Source of the DNA: Sistotremastrum niveocremeum HHB9708
Lineage: Eukaryota > Basidiomycota > Agaricomycetes > Sistotremastrales > Sistotremastraceae
DNA length: 64,000 bases
Assembly: GCA_001630475.1 (NCBI GenBank)
Contig: KV419462.1
Span: 1-64,000 of the forward strand
Direction of reading: 5' to 3'
The stretch's first letter is position 1; each line of letters starts with the position of its first letter. Positions 23,478 to 34,854 of the stretch are shown here, piece by piece. The notes below the pieces were generated by a model. The model was not told the origin of the DNA and did not search any database. It worked only from the letters and a program-made list of their open reading frames with translations. The position numbers and the translations under genes were made by a program.

Positions 23478-26400
23478 GCGCTGCCACCCTATCATTCAAC
23501 ACGATACCGAGTCTTTCATCGACGGCCTCGACGTGCATAGTCTGAACAGGAGTCAAGGAAGGGAATCCGGATCATTACATCGACACCGTGAGTACTACAG
23601 AAACGAAGGAAAGATAGTGCCACTAAGTAAACACCCAGTGAGGGGCCTAGAACAAATAAGATCTCTCGAATATCCCGGTCTCATCGCTGTATTCAGGCGC
23701 ATTAGCGTCGTCTACACCAACTCACTCGAACAACAACGCACAAAACCCCTCATTTTCTATATGCTAACTGAACGGGCCCGCAATCGACCTTGCCTAGATA
23801 GGAAAGTCTTAGCCTCCAATTTTGTACCTACCAAGCCTGGGAGTATTCAAGGGGACATCTGCAGCCGTTCTTGCTGTGTATACGTTACTTGAGGGGTTTT
23901 CAATACCGAGGCATCGGAGAAGCGCTTGTCCCTTCGCTTATTGTGCTTGGCTGCATAGCCTGACGGCTTGGACACTCCTGCATCGCGTTCTGGATCATCC
24001 ATAATGTCCTAAAAGCCAAGATCCTAAATCACCCAATATTACCGGACCCGGTATACGATCAAACGTTCCTGGTACATTCAGTTCTGGCCCCTGGGAAGCA
24101 GGCCACGGCACTTGCTAATCTGCGTTCGCGCGCGATGGGGCCTTGATGAGGACGTGCGATCTTCGAGTCCTACCACCGCTCCGCATTCCTCGAGGGGTAT
24201 GGAGTCACGGGAAAGATTATCTGCTGAGACCAACAATCCATAAAATGGGTCGAGATCTCTCATAAGCGTACTACTTTCAACGACAAGATCCTCTCTACCA
24301 TGTCCGCACCCGCAGCTGCCAAAGCTACCAACAAAGCAGTGTCCTCTCGTGATTATTATCGTTATCGCCGATTTGAAGGCGTCAACGTAAGTCCATTGCT
24401 TGCGAACACTGTGTCGTAGCTCAAAGCGACCTTTCCAGCTTGGCTCGTGGTTCGTCAATGAACGATGGATCTGTGACAGCGTCTTTGCCAATGCCGCTGC
24501 TCCCGGCCAGTCTGGCCTCGATATCTGCAAAGGCTCGAGTACGGTTTTCCATGCTAAGCCTCATCGCCTCTTCTGACACCTGCCCAGATGCTAAGAAAAT
24601 ATTCGAGAACCACTGGGATAATTGAATGACCACGTCAGACTGGCAGTCTATTGTCAATCAAGGAGTGAATACTGTCAGACTCCCAATTGGCTATGTAAGC
24701 GTGTCTCAGATGACGAGATTCGTTGCGTTGAGCCCCATCTCAGTATCATTTGTGCCTTGATTCCGTTATTGCCGACACTGGTTTCGCTCCATACGGCCAG
24801 TAAGTAAATTTGAACTGTTTTATTGGCATCCACCCAGTAACGGTGTCGTCAATCAGCGTTTCCAGGTGCATCCGGACATACTGTATCTTATATTGTCTTT
24901 CTCACATGCCAACAGTGGTGCATGGGACCGCATCGTTAGGGCCAACAACACAGCGGCGTCACATGGAATGGGCTACTGTAAACCATTGATCAAAACACTC
25001 AGCCTCATCCAGGTAAGAGTTGCCTTCTCCTCGCCAATCGCAGCTCGTTAAAATTCTCTTGCAGGAACGTCTACAGGTCAGGCTAAGCTTCGGGGAGATA
25101 CACCCAATCAAGCTCGCTGTCTGAGCGCGCTCGTTTTCCTTGTCCAAAAGCTGAGCAATATCGAGAACGTCATCGGTCTTGAGCTACTAAATGAGGTGTG
25201 CTCTTAAACTGTCTTTCAACAACTTTATCTAATACTCGTAAGCCTTCGAGTGGTAATCACCTGGCTGGATGGTACATGGATATCGTTAAAGAGTTGGTAA
25301 GAATTCCCTTCGATTCATTCGGTGCACCTTATGATTGCTTGACAGGGAAAATATTCCTCGAATATCCCTATCTACATCCACGATGGCTTCGATCCTGCAT
25401 ATTATGGCAAGTTTGGAGGATCTCATACCGACCTCGGATATGTCGTCCAGGATACACAGTAAGGCGAATATAACGTTTTCGTCGCCTCCGGCATTGACAT
25501 GATAGCTAGCTTATACTGATGCTTCTCTGCTTCGGACACTGTGAAATCATCCGATGTCATTATACAACAAGTCATCATGGATACTACGGGCTTCTGGGCT
25601 TCTAGGACTGCTTGGTCCAAAAGACGACTCATAGTAGGAGAATGGAGCGCTGCCCTTGCAGATCTAAGGTTGAAGCAGCGTACCAGATTATTCGACAGCA
25701 GCCGTGATTCCTTTGCCTACGTTTAACAGGCCATGTTCAAGTAAGTGCAAAGAACATCTGCATCGACATCTTTCTTTACAAGTTATTAAGGGCCGACGTG
25801 GCTGTGGGATGGATGTTCGGACTGTGAAGAAAGAGTCTGGTAGAGATACGGCGTGGTCTTTTGAGGACGCTCGTAAGTCGAGTAGTGCGTTATTTGCATA
25901 TCTCGGGGGGCTAGACGCCGAAATATCTTGTTCAGCTGTCCCGTCCGATTTCTCTCGCTTCCTCATCCTCCCGAAGGGGACTGCTCCTCAGGGACCGATT
26001 TCAGCGTCGGATGATTTCAGAGCTAATCTTATTGATACTGCCCAAGTCTACGGAAGCCCTATCGATCTCTTGGGGTGTGGCTTGTCACAGGCTGATATCC
26101 CGGAGGCGTAGCTTCAGCTCCTCCAGGCAGGCTTCAACCTCAGAATCGATCATGCGGTTCAAATTCCGACCAGTATTGATGCTAATCAATCGGTTCATCA
26201 TTGCTCGCAAGGTTGATCACATTGACCGCTGGTCCGATTCTAGAACAGAGACTTTCCTCGATGCTGCAGTTCCCGCCCTCCATAACGCTCTTCCTTGGCA
26301 AAAGATGCTGAAATTCCTCAATTCTCTGGACCATCGGACGCCTCTTCTGTCAAAGTTTGGGAATAGCTGCATTCGACAGTAGCGTGCCCGATTCATTTCA

Positions 26401-26505
26401 TTGGTGGGGAGACGAACTCAAGAAAACATGACAGAACTCGCCGAGCGCGTCAGATCTGGTGTGATTTCAGTGTTCGTTCGAGGGAAGATAGTTCGTGTTA
26501 AACAT
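23478..26505 (+). repeat. Duplicated segment, left copy (direct repeat)
   Basis: This stretch matches 27664-30785 in the same orientation, about 4.2 kb apart. It includes about 800 bases upstream of the GH5 gene, the gene itself and some 70 bases after its stop. Over the first 245 bases of the gene I count about nine identical bases in ten. Shared lines outside coding sequence, such as AACGCACAAAACCCCTCATT, show that the similarity is not confined to the gene. The left copy has several deletions relative to the right one. Edges are approximate. Confidence 0.85.
24300..26431 (+). pseudogene. GH5 glucanase-like pseudogene (left copy)
   Basis: ATG 24300 starts the same N-terminus as the intact copy (MSAPAAAKATNKAVSSRDYY), and the first exons align well. 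The line WDNW has become WDN-stop through a TGG to TGA change at 24623-24625. About 18 bases including the codons for LHAAPGG are missing near 24975. About 40 bases are lost near 26010. About 25 bases between two GGGAATA words are lost near 26357. The C-terminal part is therefore out of register with the intact copy. I see no way for this copy to give a full enzyme. It may still be transcribed. Confidence 0.85.
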
Positions 26506-27663
26506 CAGGGGCGTAGCATTGCTTCGCAAATCCACCTAGTACGGACTAGATTGCCCTGATATGATCAATGTTACGGTAGAGACCTCGACATTGGCCGCAG
26601 GACACAGATCATTGAGCCCGGAACAACGAGCTCGCTGCAGGTTGCGAGCGAAGTCTTGCTTGGCTCGCGGACCTGTCGCATGCAACAGCCATGATAGAGA
26701 GGGAAATGATATGTAGATTCAATTGATGTCTACGTTACAGAAGCGATGGCACAGATACTAGCTAGTGGGGCATGATTGTCGCATCATCTTATCTCGAAAG
26801 TCGACACTAGAGGGGACTAGGAGTGAAAGTAAGTGGGGATGATATAGGGCCGGCTGTGAGCAGAAGTCAGGACGACGAACACGGGAGACATAGGGAATGA
26901 CATACCTGTCTCGACAACCAGCAACTTCACCGCTCTCAGCCGCCACGGACCACATTGCCTATTGTCGTATATCAGTCCTCAAAAGCAAAAAAGAACAACA
27001 GAAGACTTCCCTTAGACCATAAGACCCCCGCAACAACGCACAGTTCCCCGGCTGAGAGGAGTGCGACTCGAGATGAGACACATCCTACTCAGCACTCTGC
27101 AAAGACATCGCTTCAGACAGGCCGCGCCCTCTGGACGCACTCGGCAAGCCAAAACGATCTCAAGCAGCGCCCCCACTCAGCACGGCCCCCCATCCACCGT
27201 CAGTCCCCTCGTCACCCAGCTGCAGCAGCACTGCAGAGGGTGATGGAGAGCTGTATCGGCGCTAAGCGTGTACGCTGGATGGCTTGCTCGACGTAGAGAC
27301 GAGCAGCGGGCCCTCGAGAGACAACCTGGGAATCCTAGGTTGTCCACGAGAGAGTAGTACGGGAGAGAGCTGGGGAAACGCTTCCGGTGACCGATGACTT
27401 GCAGTTCCCTGCGACGGCGGAGTCTGAACGCAAACACAGCTACCGATTCAGCTTCCGAAAGCAACCGGCACCCGGCATCTTCGGCATCTTCGGCTTGTTC
27501 AGCAAGGCTCCTTCCCGCTCACTGCCACCATCCTTGTCGACCACTCGCGCCGAAAAAAAGTAACTAACGAGCACAATGCCTTATTCTTGGGCCGGTGTGT
27601 CGTATCGCTGCACACAGGGTCTCCCATTCAGGTGAGTATCGTTGGTCCCGGGTTTTGTAATAT
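26506..27663. other. Spacer between the duplicated segments
   Basis: About 1.16 kb. The stretch 26950-27550 is richer in G+C with CAG/CCC-rich words and opens short frames on both strands with no known domain. No terminal repeats or transposase-like frame were seen, so the mechanism of the duplication is not visible here. Confidence 0.5.
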
Positions 27664-30600
27664 GTCATTCAACGACACTAGTACAGTATATCGAGCCTTT
27701 CATCGACGTCCCCGATGTGCATTGTTTGAGTAGGAATCAATGAAGGAGATCCGGATTTCTGCATTAATAACGTGAGTATTACAGAAAGGAAGGAAAGATG
27801 GTGCCACTCAAGTATACACTCACTGCGTTGTCTAGAACAACCGAGATCGCTGGACTTTCTCGATGCCATCGCTCCGTTCAAGTCTGTTAGCATCACCTGC
27901 ACCAAGTTACTCGCCTTACAACGCACAAAACCCCTCATTTTCTATATATTACCTGAACGGGCCCGCACTCGACCATACCGAGATAGGAAAGTCTTGGCCT
28001 CGAATTCTGTTCCTACCAAGCCTGTGAGCATTCAAGGGGACATCTGTAGCCGTTGTCGCTGTGCCTACGTTCTCGAGGGGTTTTCAATACTGAGGTATTG
28101 GCGAAGCGCTTGTCCCTTCGCTTATTGTGCTTGGCTGCATAGCTGGCGGCTTGGACACTCCTGCATCGCGTTCTGGATCATCCAAAATGGTGTTACGGCC
28201 AAGAGGCTAAATCACCCAATATTACTAGACCTAGGCATACCCTGCCCCTGCAATGCGGATTATAGGGATACAATCAAAGGTTCCTGGTCCCTTCAATTCT
28301 GGGCCTGACGCAGCAGGCCACGGCCCTTGCTAATCTGCGTTCGCGCGCGATGGGACCTTGATTGAACGCGCGATTTTTTAGACTTACCACCGCTCCGCAT
28401 TCCTCGAGGGGTATGAGGTCACGGGCAAGATTGTTGCTGAGACCGAAAGTCCATAAAATGGGCCGAGATCTTCACAAGCGTAGTGCCTTCAACGACAATG
28501 TCTGCTCCCGCAGCTGCCAAAGCCACCAACAAAGCAGTGTCCTCTCGTGATTATTATCGGTATCGCCGATTTGAAGGTGTCAACGTAAGCCCCACGTTTG
28601 CGAACACAGTTTTGTAGCTCAAAGCAACCTTTCCAGCTTGGGTCGTGGTTCGTCAATGAACGATGGATCTGTGAAAGCGTCTTCGCCAATGCTGCCGCTC
28701 CCGGCCAGTCTGACCTCGATATCTGCAAAGGCTCAAGTACGACTTTTCATGTACAAGCTTGGATCGTCTATTCTGACACCTTTGCAGATGCACAGAAAAT
28801 ACTTGAAACTCATTGGGATAATTGGATGACCACGTCGGATTGGCAGTTTATCGTCAATCAAGGGATGAATACTGTCAGACTTCCAATTGGCTATGTAAGC
28901 GTGTCTCAGACGACGAGGTTCGCTTTGTTCAGTCCCATTCCAGTATCATTTGAGCCAAGACTCCATTATTGCCGACACAGATTTCGCTCCATACGGCCAG
29001 TAAGTTATTATACACGGTTAATCTAGGACTGCATAGTAATGGTGCCGTCCATCAGCGTTTTCAGGTGCATGTCAGCACGTCCTGTCTTGTCTTAACTTTC
29101 TTACATACGACAGTGGCGCTTGGGATCGCATCATGATGGCCATCAACACAGCGGCGTCGTATGGGTTGGGCGTGCTCGTAGATCTGCATGCGGCACCCGG
29201 TGGTCAAAACACTCAGCCTCATTCAGGTATGCCTGACCTGCTCCTCGCCGAACGCAGCTCTTTGATATTTTACTGCAGGCACGTCTTCGGGTCAGGCTAA
29301 GCTTTGGGGCAATGCGACTAATCAAGCTTGCTGTCTGAGCGCGCTCGTTTTCCTTGTTCAGAAGCTTAGTAATGTTGACAATGTCATTGGTCTCGAGCTA
29401 CTGAATGAGGTGTGTTCCTAACCTGTCTTTTGAACGCCTTAGCTGATTATCGTAAGCCCTCCAATGGTAATTACCTGGCAGGATGGTATATCGATACTAT
29501 GAAAGAATTGGTATGCATTCCGTTTGATATGCTATCGGTACATGTAATCATTGATTCGCAGAGAAAATACTCCTCCGACTTCCCTATTTACATCCACGAT
29601 GGCTTCGATCCCGCATATTATGCCAAGTTTGTAGGATCTCATACCGACCTTGGATATGTCGTCCAGGATACACAGTGAGATTGCTATGATGGCTCCGCGG
29701 CCTCCGACATTGACAGGAAAGCTAGCTTCTACCGGTGTTTCTCTGCTTCGGACACTGCGAAGTCATCCGACGCAATCATACAACAAGTCATCACGGATAC
29801 TACAGGCTTTTGGGCTTCCATGGCCTCTTGGTCGAAAGGAAGACTCATAGTTGGCGAATGGAGCGCCGCTCTTGCAGATTCGAGCCTGAAGCAGAGTACC
29901 AGAGTGTTCGACAGCAGCCGTGGTTACTTTGCTTACGTCCAATTGGCCATGTTCAAGTAAGTGCGCAACAGACCTGCATTGCCTTCTTACCAACAATGGA
30001 TTAAGGGCCGACGTGGCTGCAGGATGGATGTTCTGGACTGTCAAGAAAGAGTCCGGTAAAGATACGGCATGGTCCCTTGAGGACGCTCGCAAAGCCAACA
30101 GTATGTTATTCACATATCCGAGGGTTCGAAGCTGAAATATCGTATTCAGCCGTCCCATCCGATTTCTCTCGCTTCCTTGTCCTTCCAAAGGGCACTGCTC
30201 CTCAGCAACCGATTCCAGCGCCAACGCAAGTCGTCGACAAAGCAGTTGCATTGCAATCAGCTTCGGATACTTTCAAAGCCAATATTGTCGGTGCCGCCCA
30301 AGTCTATGGACGCAGCATCGATCTCTCGGGATCTGGTTTGTCACAGGCAGATATTCCGGAGGCGCAGCTTCAGCTCTTCAAGGAAGGCTTCAACCTCGGA
30401 TTCGATGACGCCGTTCAATTTTCGACCGGTACCGGTGCTAATCAATCGGTTCATCGTCCTTGCAAGATTGGTCACATTGACCGATGGTCGGATTTAAGAA
30501 CAGAAAATTTCCTTGATAGCGCAGTTCCCACGCTCGGTGACTCCGTTCCATGGCAAAGGTTACTGAACTTCCTCAAGTCTTCTGGAACATTGGATGCCCC

Positions 30601-30785
30601 TTCTGTCAAAGTTTGGGAATACAAGGAAGGGGTCATGACGGGAATAGCTGCATTGGATAGTGGCATGCCCGATTCATTCCATTTGTGGGCAGATGAAGTG
30701 AAGAAAGCATGACAGAACTCATCAGGAGCGGCGAATCTGGTGTGATTTCAGGGCTCGTTCAAGGCAAGGTAGTTCGTGTTGTAGT
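27664..30785 (+). repeat. Duplicated segment, right copy (direct repeat)
   Basis: Partner of 23478-26505. It contains the intact GH5 gene and about 830 bases of shared upstream DNA. In that upstream DNA a frame of 178 codons (27772-28308) stays open, whereas the left copy is interrupted. Edges were judged by where the two sequences stop resembling each other and are approximate. Confidence 0.85.
28498..30712 (+). CDS. GH5 exo-beta-1,3-glucanase-like protein
   Basis: The spliced protein begins MSAPAAAKATNKAVSSRDYY without a signal peptide. FEGVNLGSWFVNERWI follows, the hallmark N-terminal strand of fungal GH5 glucanases. Later motifs are NQGMNTVRLPIGY, LVDLHAAPGGQNTQPHSG, the acid/base motif GLELLNEP, and LIVGEWSAALADS, which carries the nucleophile glutamate. 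A further exon reads WMFWTVKKESGKDTAWSLED. A C-terminal region of about 180 residues contains LFKEGFNLGFDDAVQF and VWEYKEGVMTGIAALDS. Similar GF/GW-x-DA blocks occur, as I recall, at the ends of leaderless fungal GH5 proteins. The enzyme is probably intracellular or exported unconventionally. At least eight introns are present, and the GTATGT...CAG intron near 30100 restores the frame. Its 3' end faces GH16 copy 2. Confidence 0.82.
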
Positions 30786-31094
30786 TGTATATCATCTACA
30801 CATGTCATTGTCCGATTTTTGTGTTCTATCTGTGAATATCCCGCATACGTGTACTAATTAATGTTACATAGTGGAAGACACGCTAGTGCTCTCGCATTAC
30901 CCCGAAGGATATGCTACATCTGCATATCTACATATCTAAAATCATCATTCATCACTACAACGGTTTCAATTGGACTTGGCGAGGTGGACTCGCTCGAAGA
31001 GTTCTACATGCGACAATACGGTACTTTTGTTCTTGATAATATTACTAGCGCTTGATGAGCTACGCGTCGTGCTGAGAATGATGACGATAAAGTC
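30786..31094. other. Convergent intergenic region, GH5 / GH16 copy 2
   Basis: It contains the 3' flanks of both genes. A 64-codon frame on the plus strand at 30861-31055 is not convincing. Nothing else was identified. Confidence 0.5.
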
Positions 31095-32463
31095 TCACAG
31101 CTCTGTATCAGGCTGAAGAAGTGCGACGCCCGGCAGATAGACTCGGGCGGCTTTGAATTCCCAATAGGCATCTCTGAACGCAGAGGGGTTATTATTGACA
31201 TAGTCTGTGACTAACGATCCGTAAAAAGTCATTGTCTTTGTGAGGCCCAGCACATACCGACGCAATTGCCTGGACATCCATCGTTGTTGAAGACTGCTCC
31301 AGCCCAATCGCCACCTGTATAATGTATGGAATGTGATGAGTTGCCTACTCCTTTGTAGTACTCTCAGGACTCACATAATGTCAAATTTATAATGATGTTG
31401 TTAGGGCCAAAATGCGCTGCCAGATTACAACTTGGACCGGACGGCCAGTATCCAAATGGCTCTCCCCAAGAGTCGGTGTCGATGACAAGCTTTCCGGTCT
31501 TCATGTCGATGGGGGCCGAGGTGTCATTGCGGGGCCAAAACCACATCCTGATGAAGTCGGGTGTTCGCTCCATTGCATAGTATCCACCACCAATGTTGTT
31601 AAAGCTCGGGCCGTAACTATTTGCTTTATCGACCTTGACTCCGCATCCGGCGTTATAATTGACAGCATAGTTGCAGTCGAGTTGTTGGGGAGCTCTAAAG
31701 GAGGTATAGAGTAAGTCGGAAGACACTGATATTGAACGGTTAAATACGAACCCAGTCTGTTGAATACCGGAAGGCATTACACATCCTAGCAGATCTGTCA
31801 GAAGGCGAACAAGTCGACCTTCAATTAACTTACCGGCGGTTGTATGCAGTGTACCCTGATTAGGAGAGACATCGTTAACGCCTTCAATTATGTCGGCTTC
31901 GCCTGCATTGGGCCAATTGTTGTCGTCCGTTTCCCAAGCAGCGGGCCAAGTCGCGCACCCTGCATGCAGATTCTTAGCATTAATAGATCACATTCGAGTT
32001 GGCCACCTCCTACCTTGAGGTATATGACGGATGTCAAAGCTGTTGGTGAAGCAGAGCTTGAGAGAGAAGCGGATGACTAGAAAAAGAAGGACGTACGCTA
32101 CGACATGCGTCGTATATGCGGTTTTACTCTTGAGTCGCACAGAGTTGCGGCCTGGATCCGACGCGGCCAGGACGGATGTATAATCTGCTCGTATAACGAA
32201 AGAGTCTCCGATGGCATAGCTCAGGTTATCGCTTCGAGCGGTTGCTTCATCGACATATGTTCTACAATGCATCAGCACAAAATCGGTAGAAGAAAGACGC
32301 GACTGTCTGCTCACACTCTGCCATGGGTAGGATCTGCGATATTTTCATGCGCGAAACCGTCGAAAAATTCGTGGCCAACCCAGTTCTCGCTGAGACGATA
32401 TGTTGTAGCACGGGTGTGCGAAATGACGAGGGCCAAGAATGTAATGATTTTGCGAATAGCCAT
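31095..32463 (-). CDS. GH16 endo-beta-glucanase, copy 2
   Basis: ATG 32463 encodes the signal peptide MAIRKIITFLALVISHTRA, and the mature part begins TTYRLSENWVGHEFFDGF. The catalytic motif reads AGEADIIEGVNDVSPNQGT, with both acids and the middle aspartate present. SYGPSFNNIGGGYYAMERT and NNIIINLTLCGDWAGAVF follow. The protein ends AARVYLPGVALLQPDTEL-stop, about a dozen residues longer than copy 1. By eye roughly two thirds of residues match copy 1, so this pair is older than the GH5 duplication. A secreted beta-1,3(4)-glucanase role is inferred from the family. Confidence 0.9.
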
Positions 32464-33040
32464 CGTAGCGTAGGTCCAGGTGCAGTCCGGGTCAAAGTCA
32501 ATGCAGGACTATTAGGAGGCCAACCGAGGACACGTTCGGGAATACCAGGAGAAGAAACTCGACTAGAAATACTGAAGCTTTTTTCACCAATACGACTGAG
32601 TTTGAGTCTCAATCTGCGTATCACACTGTAAGTGCTTTCCGTCGAAGACATAGACGGCACATACCTTGTTTTCAGCCGATAAATTGTCAGAGAGTCCGCT
32701 GAGAATGAAGGCTCTTGGAAAACCTGAGGTGAATACGAACATTCCCGAAACCGAATTGAAGGGCAACATGTCAACGTCGAAGGCTGTCATCAGACTCCGA
32801 CGTCACCGAGCCCGGCGCTTATTACTCGATATTCTGGTACAGTATCCTGAGTTCTGAGTTGACCTCGATTCTCACTAAAATAAGCGTGCTCTCATAGCTA
32901 GCTCCAATGCAATCAGCTATATGTTTATTTGATAGGAGACGGATGGTGGTTGCTATATCTGTAACAGGCTAATAGCCATTATTTTACTGGTATACACTCG
33001 CTATACATTGCGAGGCTTGCAATTGGCAGTGGTGATACTT
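32464..33040. other. Intergenic with a possible tiny minus-strand exon
   Basis: On the minus strand an ATG near 32790 reads MTAFDVDMLPFNSVSGMFVF and about 20 further codons before a GTATGT donor. I could not join it to a downstream exon, and it resembles nothing I know. The rest holds the promoter of GH16 copy 2 and the 3' flank of the aldolase-like gene. Confidence 0.4.
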
Positions 33041-34350
33041 TCATTGACGGAGATCGTTGATGTACAAGCCTGAGCCTTGGAGATCGACCTGAGCCTGCCA
33101 CAGCTGCCATGCACGACCGACTCTACACAAAGATCATTACTATTAAAGCTCGAAAAATGTTGACGTGTGAAAAGCTTGACTTACATTCCATCGATAGTCG
33201 TCTCAGAATCAGTAGCTTCGCGGGCGTTGAGTCCTTGAAAACCCTGGGCACCGAGACCCAATTGTGCGACAGACAATTGTACTTTGGCGTCTTCTACGGT
33301 ATAGAATGATCGGAGTGTAGCAACACGGACCGAAGGGCCAACAACCGCCATTCCATGTGATCGCATCAATACCGTCTAAACAGTCTTAGCGCGCTATGTT
33401 GTAAGAGAAACAGGGGATACACACTGCGCTGGACGAGGAAAAGGTTTCTGCCAGAGCAGCTCCCAAAGCTGGAGTGCGCACGAGCGTGTCATGAATCGCA
33501 TTTTCAGGCAATACACTTGGTGGAAGCTTCCCGTAGTCGAAAATCGGCGTGCCAATAGTGCCTAGAGATCCAGCCTGATGACATGGCATTATGAATGTAT
33601 AGAGGACTTCTTGCAACAACATACTGTGTGCATCTGTGCTCGCAAAGGGATCCCGGCAACGCCGAAGGGCAATACGGGAGTGGCATGAGAATGCACAACG
33701 GAAGTAACATTGGGAAATTTCTTATATATCTGAAAGTATCAAAAATTCGATAAGAGAATGTCGTATGCAGTATATATTACTGATTGACCTCTGAGTGGAT
33801 GAAGCGTTCTGAGAATGGAGCCGGAATATCGCTCGGCTGAACAGAGGTATTGAATGGAAGGGAGAGCGAGGATGCAGTTTCGATGTCGTAGCTGTGGAAT
33901 GATCTAAGCTGCCAGCGGTCGCTGATGGGATTAATTAGGACGTACAGAACCAAAGACTGTGACGTAGACAGCGCAGGAGCCAAACTGAACGACCTGTGGA
34001 CGGAATGGCAGGCTTGACAACACGTTCCATATCAAGGACAAAAACACATACATAACGAATTGAGACGAATTATCCGGATTTCGGAATGAAACATGCCCAA
34101 ACGCGTCAAGAACTCCGAGAAAATGGAGTATATCTAACGGAGTAGAGGTCAATCAAAAGTTAGGCTTCGAGCGCATTCGGATCACGGTTTGAGTCTAAAA
34201 GATCGACTGATGCCGTAAGAAAGGCTGAGGATACGTTGGCACCAATGATTGGAGCTACATAGAGGGAAATTAGCAAGATCCATTTCCGAGAATGGTGAGT
34301 TATCATGTTGGGGAACCTTACGAACCAGTTTCACGAGAAGAATGCGACAT
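33041..34350 (-). CDS. Class II aldolase/adducin-domain protein
   Basis: ATG 34350 starts MSHSSRETAPIIGANVSSAF. The frame passes through ILHFLGVLDAFGHVSFRNPD, the usual N-terminal signature, then VVHSHATPVLPFGVAGIPLR with the HxH metal ligands. TPALGAALAETFSSSSAV and a third conserved histidine in LMRSHGMAVVGPSVRVATL follow. The C-terminus is SGLYINDLRQ-stop. The fold binds Zn2+ and is used by fuculose-phosphate aldolases, ribulose-phosphate epimerases and related decarboxylases. Fungal stand-alone members have mostly unknown substrates. Seven or so short introns, including GTGATC and GTTCGT donors, keep the frame. The protein is about 270-290 residues, normal for the family. Confidence 0.88.
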
Positions 34351-34854
34351 GGCTTTAAGAAATTGGGGTCAATGTCGGAGACCGCCTGATCTCAAAATCG
34401 ATTGAATAGCCTCAGGATCGATCCCTGATGGAGCTGGCCTCAACTATGTCCTGTTGAGAATCGAACCCAGGCTGCCCGAGTTGAATGCAGAAACTTGCCT
34501 TGAATCAGACTGCTCAGATGACATCTAAGACTCCGAACGCGTGTGCTAGGAGAAGAAGGTATTCTTATTGAGGGCGAATTTTCTCATGAGAAGGAATTCG
34601 GACAGTATTCAAGGCAATACTATAAGTTCAAGGAGCTGTCCATGGGCATCCGACGGCGTCGACTTCACAAATTCCACGGAACTTCGTGACGGAAGCAAAA
34701 TTAGCAGCACGAGCGCTGGGCGTGAGAAATGGCAATTTCCGGAAAGTCAACGGGTCATACACAAAACCACGTGACACGCGTCGGTCTTCCGAATTCCGCG
34801 CCGTCGTATTTCGTGTTTTGGGCGTAACTTCTGCCAGTGCGCACCTCTGGGACA
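34351..34854. promoter_or_regulatory. Divergent region, aldolase-like / Cdc11-like
   Basis: About 500 bases between start codons. On the minus strand, near 34460-34475, GGTTCGATTC fits the B-box of RNA polymerase III genes, but I could not fold a convincing tRNA around it. Otherwise promoter DNA for both genes is presumed. Confidence 0.45.

Noticed and set aside
26950-27550. Transposon remnant in the GC-richer spacer
   Set aside because: No terminal inverted repeats, target duplications or transposase-like frame were found, and composition alone is insufficient.
34440-34510. tRNA gene on the minus strand
   Set aside because: A B-box-like line exists but no seven-pair acceptor stem, D-arm and anticodon arm could be folded together by eye.
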